A stretch of DNA of 64,000 bases, taken from Tubulanus polymorphus. Its lineage: Eukaryota; Nemertea; Palaeonemertea; Tubulaniformes; Tubulanidae. The stretch is from NCBI RefSeq assembly GCF_964204645.1, contig NC_134027.1, positions 5,506,485 through 5,570,484 of the forward strand, given 5' to 3'. Below the pieces are notes generated by a model. The model ran no database searches and was not told where the DNA came from. It saw nothing but the letters and a program-made list of their open reading frames with translations. A program made the position numbers and the translations under genes. The stretch's first letter is position 1. Each line of letters begins with the position of its first letter. Of the stretch, positions 27,701 to 40,946 are shown in pieces.

Positions 27701-30113
27701 AGAAAATCGTCGACAGTGTTACTGTGGCCACTGTTTTTCCTTTGTCGTCTACTATTACTGTACCAAAAAGTTAATCCTTGCAGTGATCATGAATTGATAA
27801 CTCAAACCCCGTCAATATTTACAAGACTTTACAAGACATCTCACGTATGTACAAAAAAATGTTGTATACCTTTTGATATTACCTTTTCTTTTCGCAAAGA
27901 AGTTTATAAGAAAACATTCGTAGGAAAGCCATTTTTCTTGTCATGGATTATATGTATACGATTGTTAGTGAGCAAAACATCATTAATATTGATAACATCT
28001 CAATATTAATACGTCTCATATTCCCTTCATACGTATGTTTACTGTTAACAAGTTCAGGTAGATGTAAATGTCATGTACTGAAACAACATGGATTGGTTAG
28101 AATACAACGATGGTTTGAAATATCAGATCTATATATCTTTATGATTGGATATCCTAGAACAATGATTGTTAATATACAGATGTGATATGTAACCGTTATC
28201 GAATCCTTTCTTTAGGATTAGAATCAGAATTCGCAGTAAGATTCTCTAGATCGAAAACATAATGTGATACGTTTGCGGACAAGGACTAACGCTGTTCTTC
28301 GTACTTCCGACAGCGAAATGTTTGATTTCCGGAAGCGGAAGTCGACCACTACGTCAGTAAACGAAACCGGAAGCTTCGGCCTAGCAATTCAGATCAACGT
28401 TTGTGAAATGATGGAGAAATTGGCCATGATGACTGTCATCTGATATCACGATAACAGTCATCGGTCCAGCGAAAGGATCACGTGTTTGCACAGTACGGGT
28501 TGCACAATTCGACACACAACCGAATATCCAAGGAAAACATTACAATATTGTCTTTGTCGCCGTTATGACCTAGAAGAACTTAGGGATCAATTTTCATATT
28601 GAACTTTAGGTGCAGAATTACTACTCGAATCCTCTCAGTTTTGATCTGTTTTACCCTGGACTATAGATCGGTGGTTTTCCTTAAAAGCTAATGTGATAAT
28701 GGCATGGCACACTGCCATTTAAATGCTACCCCAAGCGTGAGTACACGTATCGTGTATCTGACAACATCCAACTTAAATGAGTTTAAACATCAACAAATCT
28801 AACGACCATTGTCAAGTTAATTACTCAACACAGCATCATCTTTGATTCAATAATCTTTTCGTTTCAGATTTCGTTTTCCGTTGAATTCCGTTTTCCGTCA
28901 ACAGGCATGGTGATTTGCAAGAACTATTGCAGAGCTTATGTATCAAGTTTCCATACATACTTTTTGTATGTTAGTGTTAATTCATACTAGATTTACTTGG
29001 TTTAGTAGATAATACATATTTCTTATATTTTTCTAGGGTCTTAGCAGATTAGTTTGGACAATGTTAGCTACAAAACAATGATTAAAATAAAAGTTTTTTC
29101 AGTCAATAACAACAATATCAAGGCACATGTAGCTATTATTGCTGATAATGATCCGTCTCCTCCTATGGGAAACAACGGTATCTCATAAATAATTTCACCA
29201 GTAACCAGAGAGAGAGTATCTTATTCTGGTTCACGATACGGGGTAAATCGCGCTAAGTCTCCGCTCGATTTTACGTATCAATGATCTTGTAGAAAGCAAT
29301 TGCTGGTTGGTTAGCCAGTAGACTCAGCGATAAAAGGCGAAAATCCCGCCAAGCACCTTAGCCGTGGGGCGCTCCAAATTTGATTTGTTACATCGGTGTC
29401 TTTGCCAGAATTTGCTCGACTTGAAAGAATAATATCGGCCCGCGGTACCTGCTTGACTGGATAACATCATATTTGGTATCTAATTACGCCGCGTCAACGT
29501 AGAGCTGACCGATACTGTCAGCATGCCTTAAGCCACCTTCATCTAAGGTGTTTCTTTCAGTGACCGTGCTTCTCTTCTCTAGTTTTTTTCCTATCGTATG
29601 CGCCCTTTCAAGTAGTGCACGCAATGAATAACTGATATTTTCGGAGCTGCGGTCAAAGGTCCTCCCCCATTCTTTTAATTATCCATTGAAAAGATAACCA
29701 GTGAGCGCCATCGTCATTCTTTTTGAAGATTTATGAGATTAAAAGGTAAACAAAGTGCAAGTAATTCTGTGATTCTATTTAAAATATTTCCCGTGATAAA
29801 TAAGTAATAGACGGAATTTACATCCTCTAAAGAGCTGTAGCGAATTAACGAAGAAGTCAACTGCGTTTGAACCCGCGGTATCTTTACGTCAGAGTGTAAC
29901 AAGCTCTTTGAACCATCTGGGGAAAATCAAATCCACAAATGAGCAAGAAATCGGAAAGAATAGGCGATTTTCGGAGAAAAGTGGTAAAAACGTCATCGTT
30001 TTCATGTTCAAATCAGGCAAATGAACATGAAATTTTTACTCAAGATTTTTGACCCCGGCGACACGTCTAATTTTACATGTCGACGGTTTCCGAACTCGCG
30101 GCGTATTGTTTTG

Positions 30114-30138
30114 TTGTGTGTGTGTGTGTGTGTGTGTG
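30114..30138. repeat. (GT)n microsatellite
   Basis: About twelve uninterrupted GT units. Confidence 0.95.
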
Positions 30139-31373
30139 GAAGATGATGGCATTTTTAGACACAGCTCCTAATGAGTCTGTCAGCAACGTGATGGATTGGT
30201 CGAGCAAGCAGTGCATTAATCCTTGTGGTCAAACAGCGAGGTTTAAGCCGTCGCACGGTGTATAAAATTCCCGTCGTTTCATGGTAACAATCCACCATCA
30301 GTATCACGGTTTATTATCGCACGGGGTCTAGGTGCAAATATGTGCGAAACTTATCAAAATTTATCAAAGAAAATGATCGATGCCACTATCCCACCAGTGA
30401 TTTTATCCGTACCATGCCTTGAAAGTAATTAATAATGGACCATAGCGGGACATAATAGGATATTAAGCGCGATTGAGCGAGGTTTTTTCTCATTTTAGTA
30501 GCGCCTGTTCTCTTGTCGTGGTAAGTTATCAGGCTTTAAAGCAATCATTGTATTCGCTGTTTATGCTATTCTGATCAGAAAAAAGAAGGGAGATAATCCG
30601 ATTTTGGAAAAGTTTGCCAACTTTTTGTGAATTCGATCAAAAATTGGGCGGAGTATGATTCACTAAATGACTCAATAGCAGCGAGATGACTTAATTCCGG
30701 ATCATTGCAAGTACTATATATTAAAAACGGGCATGTCCTTAATAACTGTTGTAAAAACTTGAACTCGTGGGCAATAAACAATAAAGCATTTTCCTAATGA
30801 CGATAAACATCATCGTGTATAATTACTTATTACATCACGAACTTTATTTCATTTGAAATGGACGTTTTGGCAAAAGTATCAATTATGCGCTGTGTGCGTG
30901 GTACTGATTATATAGAAGCAGCAGTGATACAGTTTATTAATCGTATTCCGGAGTTCCGTCGACGACACCGAGACTTTCATATAATAACTATGGTTTCCAG
31001 TCAATTGTCGTCTATTGTCGCCGGAAACTGACCGGTCTTTCATGCCAGATACGTATATGGCGAACTAATCACCATGCCCTTAAAGCTTATGACTATTCCA
31101 AAATGAATCCGACATAAACGACATTCTCGGATAGTAAATCATATTCGGTTGGTATTAAGCCCGAGACGTAAAAAGGTAAACATTTTTACCCCATTCCCTA
31201 ATCAGCGAACTACATATAAAGGACCTTTTCTATAACTCATTTCCTACAACTATTTCAGCATTCCTGCTGATGAATATGAATATATTTTGCCGAAAACTGA
31301 TCACCGGTTTGTTTCGCGGATGGTCGTCGTTCAGCCGAAAATCAAATGACTGATACTCGATGATTTTATTCAT

Positions 31374-31394
31374 GTATATATATATATATATATA
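31374..31394. repeat. (TA)n microsatellite
   Basis: About ten uninterrupted TA units. Confidence 0.95.
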
Positions 31395-31480
31395 CATTTC
31401 TAACCCACGAAGGGCATATACTTTATCCAAACAAGATATATACATACATTCTTGCAAAATGATCGCCAACTCTAAAGTGC

Positions 31481-31770
31481 TTTTTTACCATAAAATAGGG
31501 ATTGACCCTGTCATTTATTTGATTGGTAGATTTCGTTTGATTTGTTTTGATTTAGTGTCCCTTACAAACCCACCACACATGCCGGAATCAAGGGGTCTGA
31601 TTTTGAAATCCGATATCGGAGTAGCGGTACGTTTATAGTTATGTGATCAGCGGTCGAATTAACAGAATTTTTTGTATACGAATTAAATTAAATCTCGGTT
31701 CCGGTTCATTCAAACAATCTTCCAACCAGCCTGAACCGGCAAGCGGCTAATTGGGGTTAACTTTGTTGGC
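31481..31770 (-). repeat. SINE-like interspersed repeat, copy B (near full length)
   Basis: On the minus strand this copy aligns end to end with copy C at 49,636-49,939. Shared blocks are the 5' end GCCAAC followed by GTTAACCCCAAT, GCTTGCCGGTTCAG, ATGAACCGGAACCGA and GTGTGGTGGGTTTGTAAGGG, and the 3' end CAATCCCTATTTTA. A short A-rich tail (GGTAAAAAA) follows. No clear target duplication was found. Confidence 0.8.
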
Positions 31771-33360
31771 TTAAATACTTAAATACAACGAAATTTTGGA
31801 AATAACTATACACTACATACAAGGATCATTTTGAAGAGCTTTCTATCCTCATGACTCGATACGACTGCAACGAGACAAGAATGAGCTACATTGAAAAGCA
31901 TCTTACGTCGCGAATTTTGCTACACAGATCTGGTTACATTTGGAAGTTCGAGCAACGGATACCCTTTCATAATGATACCAGATATATTCATTGGCCGTCA
32001 ACGTGTCTAGATTGAGATTATGCATCTTCACTAGTTGGTCATTCATAACAAACCGTCCACTTCAAAGAATATCGGCTTTTACCCGGTCGGGGATAGTTAT
32101 CCAACGGATCACACGGCCTTATTCCCTATTTCATCAAAATGACCACAAGGAGATTTGGCCGAAAACATGTAATTAACTGATCAAAAAAGAGTGTTAGTAC
32201 GGGTGGAAACGAGTTCTGTCTGTAAGTGTTAATCGTTGAATGCGTCAGTTCCTCGGTTTTTTTTGTCTTGTCTAAGGTGCCAAATAGAGTTCAATGTCAA
32301 GATTATTTTTTCATAAATCAGAATCAACGACGAATTTTACATTCAACTGCATTATCTCTACACGATTAATCAATAGATGCCGTCTGTAGGATTAGATTTT
32401 CCACCGTGGATGGAGAAACTAACAAAACAAACAATATATCGTCAATCTTATAAATATATAAATAATTTTTCGATTTGCTTTATTTGAAAAAATCATAGCT
32501 GCCGAACAATTCATTCACTTATAAATAAAAAACGTACTACAATAATCGTAAAAATGGTCTGTATCTAACATTAGAAAGAGTAAAGGTATTAATTAATACG
32601 TCGTTTTATTCTTAACCGTCTCTCATTCTCACTTCAGATCGCGGCACTGTCACGAGTAGCGTATCTTAATTCGCAAAAACGTCATAAAGATTTACATGCC
32701 ATCATTTTCTGTCAATACATGGTTAAGTTTACTGCACCAAAAACCCAGCAATTTAAAACACATTTCTTGAAATTTGATGTACATATAATATATATATTTA
32801 TAAAGCAAGGCAGTTTCATCAATCACGGACACCTATATTCTAAAATCAGGCATAAAATCGTTGCTAGACAACTCAAATATGATGGACCTAATTTCAATTA
32901 TCCGTGCATGCGATTTTCATTTACTCTCATCAACGATAATAGATTAAGTGCTACGACACGCACAAATGACTGGGCATTTAGTATGAGAATGTCTGCCCCA
33001 TTAAAACTAGTTATACTGCATTATTACTAAAATGAAACTAGGGAATCATTCATTGCTAAATGAAAAACGATATAAATCATCAGATAGATAAATACTGGTC
33101 GTATACCCATAGTGAACCCCATTTTTTCTGGTCTCTAACCGAGGTACATCAAATACATGTTTGTTTCTTATGAGTTTAAAACTTTCCAAACATAATCAAA
33201 ATGAAAATCCGTCAGTAAGTCTGTCCTCAAAAGATGAGACAGCTAGTTTAAGCTTACAAAACAATTAACTTTCAATTTTTGGCCTGTATGAAATACATTC
33301 TAAAAGAAGACAAACATTTCTCAGCACGGCTATTAGTATAAAACTGCTCATTGTTATAAA
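31771..33360. other. AT-rich stretch downstream of CEP83
   Basis: Probably 3'UTR of the minus-strand CEP83 gene plus intergenic DNA. The first AATAAA on the minus strand after the stop codon that I can see is about 880 bp downstream, near 32,479-32,484, so the poly(A) site is uncertain. No coding potential recognised. Confidence 0.4.
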
Positions 33361-36300
33361 TTAACTGCTGATAGCCGCTTCATCGCTGATTAAAGATGGT
33401 TTTTCTTCTGGGATGCTACGTAATGCTAGTTCAGTTAGATCTTCCATTTGTTGTTTTTGAGTACTATCAAGTGTTTCAAGGCGTTTACGTATTCGATCTA
33501 AATCTTGTTGATGTTGGCGCTCCTGAAAAAGAATAACAACATTTTCAATTTCAAATTGAACACCCTTTTCGTTAATGAGAAAAATGTATTTTGCATCCGA
33601 CTGATTGGCAATTTCGGGAATGGATTTCCCTTGAACCTAGCAGTTTTTTTTCAAAAAACAAATCTAGATGATTGCTCACACATGCGACCTATTGATGAAA
33701 GTGGGTTGACAGAGACAAATTTATTTAAGTAATGAACTACCTAAAACTGATGAGCATGACCTATGTCCATTATAACCAATTCATACCTCTTCGTCGAAAT
33801 TTGTAGGCGTTGGCATAAATTCTGAGGTGATTAGAATGTCTTGTGCGGTAGATTTCGTGTAGTCAGGCATTTTGTTGCCTAAATTAATTGACGCAGGTCC
33901 AACACATGTGGCATTTACCGCTCCGACTTGCATATCTTGTGCAGCCGATCCAGAGGGGCAACTTAATAACACAGCCCTGTAGTCAGTGTGTCGTCGCCAG
34001 AGTTCTTTCATCTGACGTTTCATTTTGTTATGCACTTCGAATGGTACAAAATTTCTGAAAAATGTTCCAAACACCGAGTAAATAAAATTATCTTTAACAA
34101 CAACATTCTCGACACTGAACTACACCGTCATTCTTTTTTGCATTTTCTTTTTACTCAGAATAGAATATTATATAGAATAGAAAGTTATATGGCACATACT
34201 TAGTGGCTTGTTTTTCTAACACGAGCTGTTCAAGTTTTGCCTTCGACAACTGGTACTTGTCCTTCAAGCTATAAATGTATTTTGTGTAACGCTTCTTCCT
34301 CTGTAATAAATAGAAGTTAAAGTAAGCAACGAGTCAATTTTCGGAATTTGACACCACTTTAGAAATACAGCTGATTACCAATCTCTCGAGTTAATTATGA
34401 AAAGAAGGCGCTGAATTCATTATAAAACTTTATTGCTTGTTCAATAATTTTTCATTCACCTTTTTATGGAGAATAGCTGCATTATTGAGTTTCGTTTGTA
34501 GCTGATTGAGCTTGTCTTCGAGGTCATCGTTGCGAGATTTCAAAACGAGTTTTTCGTCCTCAAACGACGACCGATGAAGTGCGACGACCTTGTCGACGCT
34601 CTCCTGACCGCGAAGTACTGCTTCCTTTGTCTTTTTCAATTCTTCCGTATAAAAATCAAGCTACAAGAATTCATGAAAATATTATGATTTGCTGTAAAAT
34701 AGATATGATATTATTCAAACAATATCTACCTCATTTTGAAGTTTATTATTTTCTTCCAGAAGTTCATTTTCACCGCTTACAATGCTATTAAGCTGCTGTT
34801 CTGTATGCTGCAGTTTATTCTTTAGTTCCTGATTTTCTTTGCGTTCAATCTCAAGCTGGTTTACTATCGTCTGAAGATTATCTGCCTTTGTTCTATAGAT
34901 AAATAAAGTATGTATATGATGTAAATTAAGGCCAAATTTCTGAGAAAGAAAACAGCTGAGGAAATGGTAGCTTACCTGATGACAAGACATTCTTTTTCAG
35001 CGGTGATTCTAGATTCCTCTGCTACTCGTATGCGTTCTTCGATCTTTTCTTGTTGTTGATGTTTAATTGTTTCTTCATCAATTTTACGACGTTCGATTTC
35101 CTGCAGCTTCGTCTCCAATTCGAGTCTATCAGAGAGTAAGAAATAAGAAATTTGGTATTGAGAACAGTGAAAATTGAAGCAAAAATCTGTTGTTGCGCAT
35201 ACGAAATTAAATGATTTCGAAAAGGCTTTGAATATAAGTGGGACCTATTTTGAATATACGAACACATTTTCAACTTACTTTTGATTTTCAATCATATTCA
35301 GTTTTTCCCATTCCTCCTCACGAGCAAGCTGCACTAATTTAACTGATTCTTGTTCCTTCTCAGTCAGACATCTAGCTTGTTGTTCTATAGTATGTTTAGC
35401 TATTTCTACCTGTGAAGCGACATCTGAAGCAAAAACAGACAATACAAATAAGATCATGAGAACACACAAAAATGAAATTAAAGAGGCGATTTATAAGCAG
35501 CAATATGTATAGGTGAGGAGGCCATGGCCTCTCACTGCGCTAATAAGTAAAAAGAAGCCTTGATATTCCAATATTGAGTCAGGAAAAGTAACCTTTAACA
35601 GAAGGAGTAAGTAATTACCATCGAGTTGAGCTTGAAGCCTATCTCTTTCCCTCTCCAGTTCTCCGCATGATCGAAGATTCTCCATTTTCATGTTTGTAAG
35701 CTCAACCTTCCCACGGTGATTGACTTCTTCAATTTTGTTACGAGCGAGCATGCAATCTTTCTCTAAATCTTGTACTTTAGTCGTCAATTTATTTGTCTGT
35801 TCCAATGACATCGCCAATTCCCTCTGCAGATTATCGCACTGTGACTGCAATGAGTCTCTCTCAGTCTAGAAAATATATAAACAATGGATCAAACACTGTG
35901 TATACAGTTTCAAAGCTTCAACTCAAAGAGCCTAATTCAAAGAATTCTATTCAATTTACCTGAAGCGCTTTGATATTTCCAGCAGATTCAGTGATCTGTT
36001 TTGCTTGAACTCGAGTAACTGATTCTGACTCATAGCCTTGGTGTTCTTTTTTAACCCGAACGTCTTCCAATTCTTCGGATAATCCTTTCAATCGCAACAG
36101 TAACTGAGCATTTTCACGCTGTAAGGTACGAACCTTTTGGGTATCATTGACAACATCTGATTGCTGGCGTAATGCGAGTGCTTCTCTTTCCTTGCGAAGG
36201 TTGACAACCTGCAAAAGAATAAGTAAAGTAGTTTGTGATATATCAATTCAGTAAGGATCATATATTATTTCAGCTACCAAAGCTTAAAAAGGAATGAAAA

Positions 36301-38288
36301 AAAACCGGATGATTGTCGCGAATATATCATTCGGCGTATATGGTTGTATTTATGTTGTAGTTTTCATTCATGGTTGTTGTATCATATCAATCCATAATAA
36401 TGTGATAATCCCTTTTCAGTACTGTACAGGTTGTTTACTAGATTCTATCCAATAGTTGTACAGATTTGACACAATGTGATCTCAATATCATTTATATGAA
36501 CGTATGGGCAGAATAAATCAGTGCTGTTATAGATCTTTCAACGATAAGGAAGTCTCGTTGTTCGTAGTCATTTCTCTCGGACCTAGGGAATTCTTTGGAG
36601 TCCTCGATAGTATGGACAATGATAATCATTACCTCAGCCTCATGTTTCAGAGTCATTTCTTCAACCAAACGATGGTGTTCAACTTGTTCATGTTCATATT
36701 CGGACTTTAAGAATGAGTATTCTTTTCGCATACGGTTGTATTCAGATCTAAATTTTTCAACTTCGTGTTCTAGCGACAGGAATCGGTCGCGATAAGGCTG
36801 TTCTAATTCATCAGTTACTTGCATCTTGATGACCTCGAGCTTCTGCGGAGTCACAACCTAATACAAACAATTATCAAATAATCAATTTAAGACAACACAT
36901 ACAATTCAACTTTCAAAGGAGATCTTAACTTTTCATCTATGTTATCGCCTTGGATACGTGTACCTAAGAGATCTCTTAGGCAACTGGAATACTTGATTAG
37001 CATGCTTTTCCAATCTCATCACCAACTTATTTCATGAATATCAGTGAGCTACACATAATATCATTACAATATCAAACATCTGTACACAGGTCACTATGAA
37101 TAAAGTCAGGATCAAGATACATTAATGATTGCTCAGTATGAATTGTATTACGCGAAATTGATTGATTGTGGGATCAAGTTTCAGTAACACTTCAAGTACT
37201 TCACTATTCAATTAAGCAACGATTCACAGTTAGTTAATGAATCGATCTACCCAACCAATTAACAATAAATACCTGGTGACTGGTAGACTGATATAAATCT
37301 CAGTAATAAGTGTATGAGCGAAACCCGCAGTTGATGATTTAACTATTCATTTTCTAACAGTTTCCAAACCTTTCTTAGTTACATTTAGATTTTCAAATTA
37401 CTGTATAGCTATCGTTATTATGTTATTTTGATTTCCCTGAAATGATGAAGCTGTCAGAATATAAATGATTAAACCAACTGTGGGATAAGTGTTTTAATAA
37501 ATAGGGCTATATGTACCTGTGTTTTTAAATCATCGATCTGCTCAACAAGGTCAACTTTTTCTCTCTTTGCTTGATCTAACAATGACTTATACTTGTCTTG
37601 CGTGATTTTACTTTCTTCGATCGTACTGCGCATCTCATTTTGTAACGAAACGTATTCATCTTGTAAACTGCAAGCCAAAAGAAACCACAAACATATGAGT
37701 TGCCCCTCAAAATCCAAGGGGGCCAAATTCTGGAATAGTTTAATGCCCACGATTGCCATCAGCTTTTAAAAAAAGTCTTTATCATTTTCTTAGTTCAATC
37801 TATTGACTGATACTCTTTGCACGCTACTTGCTAGCTTTTCCATTTTTATGTTTGTATTCTAAATGTCTGGTAACGAGTGTATATGAGGGTGAGTATTGGG
37901 AGTGAATGGACAAGGGATTAGGACTAGTTTTAAGCCAACTTTTGCTTTTCCGTATTCCTCGCATAATCTATTGCTAAAATTTTTTTCATAACACTGTATG
38001 TCATATTGTAAGCACATATCTGTGTATCGATCTATCATGCAAATAAACTTTAACTATAACTATAGTTACATTATTGAACCAGACAAACCAACATAACTAT
38101 TAGTATTGGACTCAAGTGGTCTACAGATAAGCGATTTACCTTCTATGTTCAGCTTGTAATGTCTGATAATTCGTTCGATGTTGTTCACTTCGCATCTTTT
38201 CGTCAGCGAGCATTTTTTGTAAACTGGAATCCTGAGCGAGTTTAGCTTGTCCCGCTAGGTCCGACATACCGGGCACGCTACTAGACAT
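33361..38288 (-). CDS. CEP83: CEP83 (CCDC41) distal-appendage centriole protein
   Basis: Coiled-coil protein of the mother-centriole distal appendages, needed to dock the basal body to membrane in early ciliogenesis (family knowledge). Twelve coding exons, joined by phase-consistent GT/AG sites: 38,140-38,288; 37,517-37,667; 36,633-36,857; 35,960-36,208; 35,619-35,865; 35,279-35,423; 34,976-35,125; 34,730-34,892; 34,460-34,660; 34,200-34,300; 33,787-34,054; 33,361-33,522. They total 2,211 nt (736 residues), close to the roughly 700 residues of the human protein. Diagnostic family segments are QKMLADEKMRSEQH near the N-terminus, TPQKLEV..MQVTDELE, FRSEYNRMRKEYSFLKSEYE and, near the C-terminus, NFVPFEVHNKMKRQMKELWR with RRHTDYR. 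Nearly all of it is heptad coiled coil. The start ATG follows a likely 5'UTR acceptor (exon begins at 38,304), so the promoter lies further upstream, beyond the transposon at 38.8-39.9 kb. No sign of decay. Confidence 0.95.
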
Positions 38289-38777
38289 TTTTGTGGTGAA
38301 AACACTGAAATCAAAAAACAGGCTGAAGTTAACAAATGGTGCTATTTTGAATATGCCCCATTCATTTTAGGAGGCCTATTTCATTTCATATTGAGTGCGT
38401 TATTTTCGGCAAGAGGCCAGGTGAGCTCAAATAAATTGAAGTCAAGGGCCATTATTGAATATGATTGGAGTTAAAATGCTGCTATATCTCTTGTGCAAAT
38501 CTCAGTTAACATGGTTATAAGTTGATGAGCAAGATTTAAATGAAGAAGGAAGCGGATATTTTGCCAACAATGCAGCATTATTCATGTAAACGCTATTTTG
38601 CTAGTAAAATAACTAACAATAAAATCATTTTTTAGGGTTTAGGGTTTTGATAGGGTATAGAGGGTTCAGAGGGTTAGAATCGGAAGAGATACAGGCTTGA
38701 GGCTCAGTCTTGTCCCCACCTACTAATTAAAATTTAAAGGCAGAGACATTCAGTGAGTGGTAGGATGAGCCTCTGGT

Positions 38778-38786
38778 GGTCTAATG
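38778..38786. repeat. Target site duplication, left copy
   Basis: GGTCTAATG, identical to 39,935-39,943 on the other side of the Mutator-like element. Confidence 0.85.
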
Positions 38787-39934
38787 GGCAGGGTCTGAAA
38801 CACGGCCCCGGCCCCGGCCACACGTCTGAAACACGGTCCCGGCCCCAGTCCCGGCCGCACACGTCTTAAACACGGCCGCTCTTTTTTTCGTTTAAATGGT
38901 CAAATGAAAGAAAAAAGAGATTTTCTACTATCTATCTCTCTCTATATAGACTATTTCACTTTTGAACGGTTAAGCTTCAATCGACTGTCATTTTGGCCCA
39001 AACCAGATGCCTATCTATCTACACTTTTGCTTTGCGAGGAGCTATAATCAAATTTTGATAAAATAATACATTTAGTTAGTATGAGTTTTTTATGTAGTGG
39101 CTATAATATCAGTGGGAAGGTTTTCTCTAAAGTTAGTTTTATCTATCTCCAGGTGACCACTCTTGATTCGCCAAGACAACAGTCTCTTTTAATCAACTAA
39201 GAAACCCCTGAGATAACGCTCCGCGTTATAGCATTACAAGTTCCACACGTAATTTACAGGCTCCTTTCATTAATTTTTCAAATTTTTTATGCATACATGC
39301 AGTATTTATGTTAATCTGACCATGGTAGTTGACAGACCACATGAAGAAGCGGCTCAATATTTCAGGGGCCTTAGGCTTTTTTTTTGGTTCTTAGGTTAAG
39401 TAAAGACCTGCATTGAGAGTGAATTACTTTGTGCCAACAAATCAACTTTTCTACCTTAAATGTATCACCCACACAATACCCCAAAAGCTCGTATGGATAA
39501 TTTACCTTGGGGAAACTGAGTTATTTACCTCCTTCGACTGGTGATTCTAATTTGGGTGAGAGTATGTTTTGTTGCCTGTTTTTTTGTTTGTTGTTGAATA
39601 TTATGTATTGATCACTAGTTGATCATTGTGGGATAAAATGAACACTATTGTTTGTTTGTCCATTTTCTGAAAATCATAGCAGATAGGCATCTGATTTGGG
39701 GCAAAATGACAGAGTCGATTGAAGCTTAAACCGTTCAAAGTTGAATTAGTCTATATTTGGACTTTTGATAGATAGTAGAAAATCTCTTTTTTCTTTCATT
39801 TGACCATCTAAATTAAAACAAAGAGCGGCCGCGGCCGTGTTTAAGACGTGTGCGGCCACGGCCGGGACCGTGTTTCAGACCGTGTTTCAGTTCAGACGTG
39901 TGGCCGCGGCCGGGGCCGTGTTTCAGACCCTACC
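38787..39934. mobile_element. Non-autonomous Mutator-like element with 9-bp target duplication
   Basis: The 1,148-bp element has long terminal inverted repeats (about 38,787-39,016 and 39,681-39,934). They begin GGCAGGGTCTGAAACACGG and, on the other strand, GGTAGGGTCTGAAACACGG. It is flanked by a perfect 9-bp direct repeat GGTCTAATG (38,778-38,786 and 39,935-39,943). Long TIRs with a 9-bp duplication are the signature of Mutator-like elements. The subterminal regions carry GC-rich tandem units of the form GTCTGAAACACGG(C/T)CCCGGCC. The roughly 660-bp interior has no transposase frame, so it must have been moved in trans. Confidence 0.85.
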
Positions 39935-39943
39935 GGTCTAATG
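39935..39943. repeat. Target site duplication, right copy
   Basis: GGTCTAATG, identical to 38,778-38,786. Confidence 0.85.
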
Positions 39944-40449
39944 GAAAGACGCACGCTAGCTATTTCATTTGTTGGCCTAGGTTCGAATACTGTTCCATCA
40001 CCTGCCTGGCTTAGGCTTGAAATAATTTCCAAATTAAATCAAAAAACAAATAAATGTTCAACGAAGGAGGAAAGTCGAATACGAACCTTTCTTATCGTTT
40101 AAAACTAAAAGTCAGAATGTAGCAGTCAGAATGTTGTAGCTCATGAGCTAAAGACGTTGTAGGAAGATTGGAGCAATATCTGCAAAACTGCTGCCTTTCA
40201 AAACAACTCGAACATTAGCGTCTCTTCGTCCTAAAACTTGTCCATTCTTGTCACCGACAATTTGTTTACATCAGTTATAAATTTGACTTCCGTGTTGTTA
40301 ATAAAATCCGTATTTGGATTAGGAATAACGGATCGGTTCTATAGAAAAGCCGGATCCGGACTAAAAAGAGATCGTCTATTGCGGACCAGGGAAGAACTCA
40401 AACTAACGATTTATAGCCTTTTCATAAAACAGACGATATGATTACGGCC

Positions 40450-40560
40450 TGTAAACGCTGGGTGACTGCTAAGGCGTAATAAGCCAATCATGGGGTGAGG
40501 CGGCAGCGCGGGCACGTACTACCGGTGAGCCAATCGAGGTGATAGCCATCGGTTTGAGGG
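40450..40560 (-). promoter_or_regulatory. Candidate CEP83 promoter
   Basis: A GC-richer island between AT-rich flanks carries two CCAAT boxes (40,484-40,488 and 40,530-40,534) spaced 46 bp apart. It lies about 2.2 kb upstream of the first visible CEP83 exon and just downstream of the hydrolase gene, a position where the CEP83 transcription start is expected. No TATA box or clear first-exon donor could be assigned, so this is tentative. Confidence 0.25.
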
Positions 40561-40946
40561 TCAATGTTCAATTAAAGAAATATACAATCAATAGTTAATT
40601 CAAGTATTCACGAGTCAACACGCGTCACGCCTTTTTTCTGCTAGAAACTCATTAAACAAGAATCTGTTGAATTCATACAGCACGAAGAGTTGACAACTCT
40701 GTGATTGACGGGTTGTCTCGATGACACCCCTCCAAACGTCATAACGGACACCACCAATCCACTCACATGGATTCCTATACCACGGGTTTCAATAAAAAAC
40801 ACGACTCTAGGTACTAATGGCAGTAGGTTGAATGTATTTTCAGTATATACGCTGCCCATAAAATTCGAACATATGTACAATGAATTATATTTCTATACAC
40901 AACATGAAAATATATCCTTAAGAAAATGAAATATCGAACTGACCCC

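Larger units (their letters stand above)
24790..31480. other. Gene-free stretch with microsatellites
   Basis: No open frame here resembles a known protein or splices in phase to a neighbour. A (GT)n tract at 30,114-30,138 and a (TA)n tract at 31,374-31,394 are present. A 9-bp inverted repeat GATGACTGT/ACAGTCATC lies near 28,426-28,460. Confidence 0.45.
38762..40005 (+). pseudogene. tRNA-like sequence split by a transposon
   Basis: With the 38,787-39,934 insert and one target copy removed, the flanks form a tRNA-like unit. It has an A-box-like GGTGGTCTAATGG, a B-box GGTTCGAATAC (about 39,979-39,989) about 45 bases later, and a possible anticodon stem GCTAGC/GTTGGC between them. The acceptor stem does not pair well, so this is a tRNA pseudogene or the head of a tRNA-derived SINE rather than a working tRNA. 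Confidence 0.45.

Noticed and set aside
29650-29664. DR1-like nuclear receptor site GGTCAAAGGTCC
   Set aside because: One mismatch per half-site and no nearby gene; expected by chance in 64 kb.
34430-34459. CEP83 exon extended to the in-frame stop at 34,430
   Set aside because: The following exons (34,200-34,300, 33,787-34,054, 33,361-33,522) match the CEP83 C-terminus in phase, so the donor AAG/GTGAAT at 34,460 is used.
38636-38665. Telomere-like TTTAGGGTTTAGGG
   Set aside because: Only two to three degenerate units; too short to call an interstitial telomere tract.
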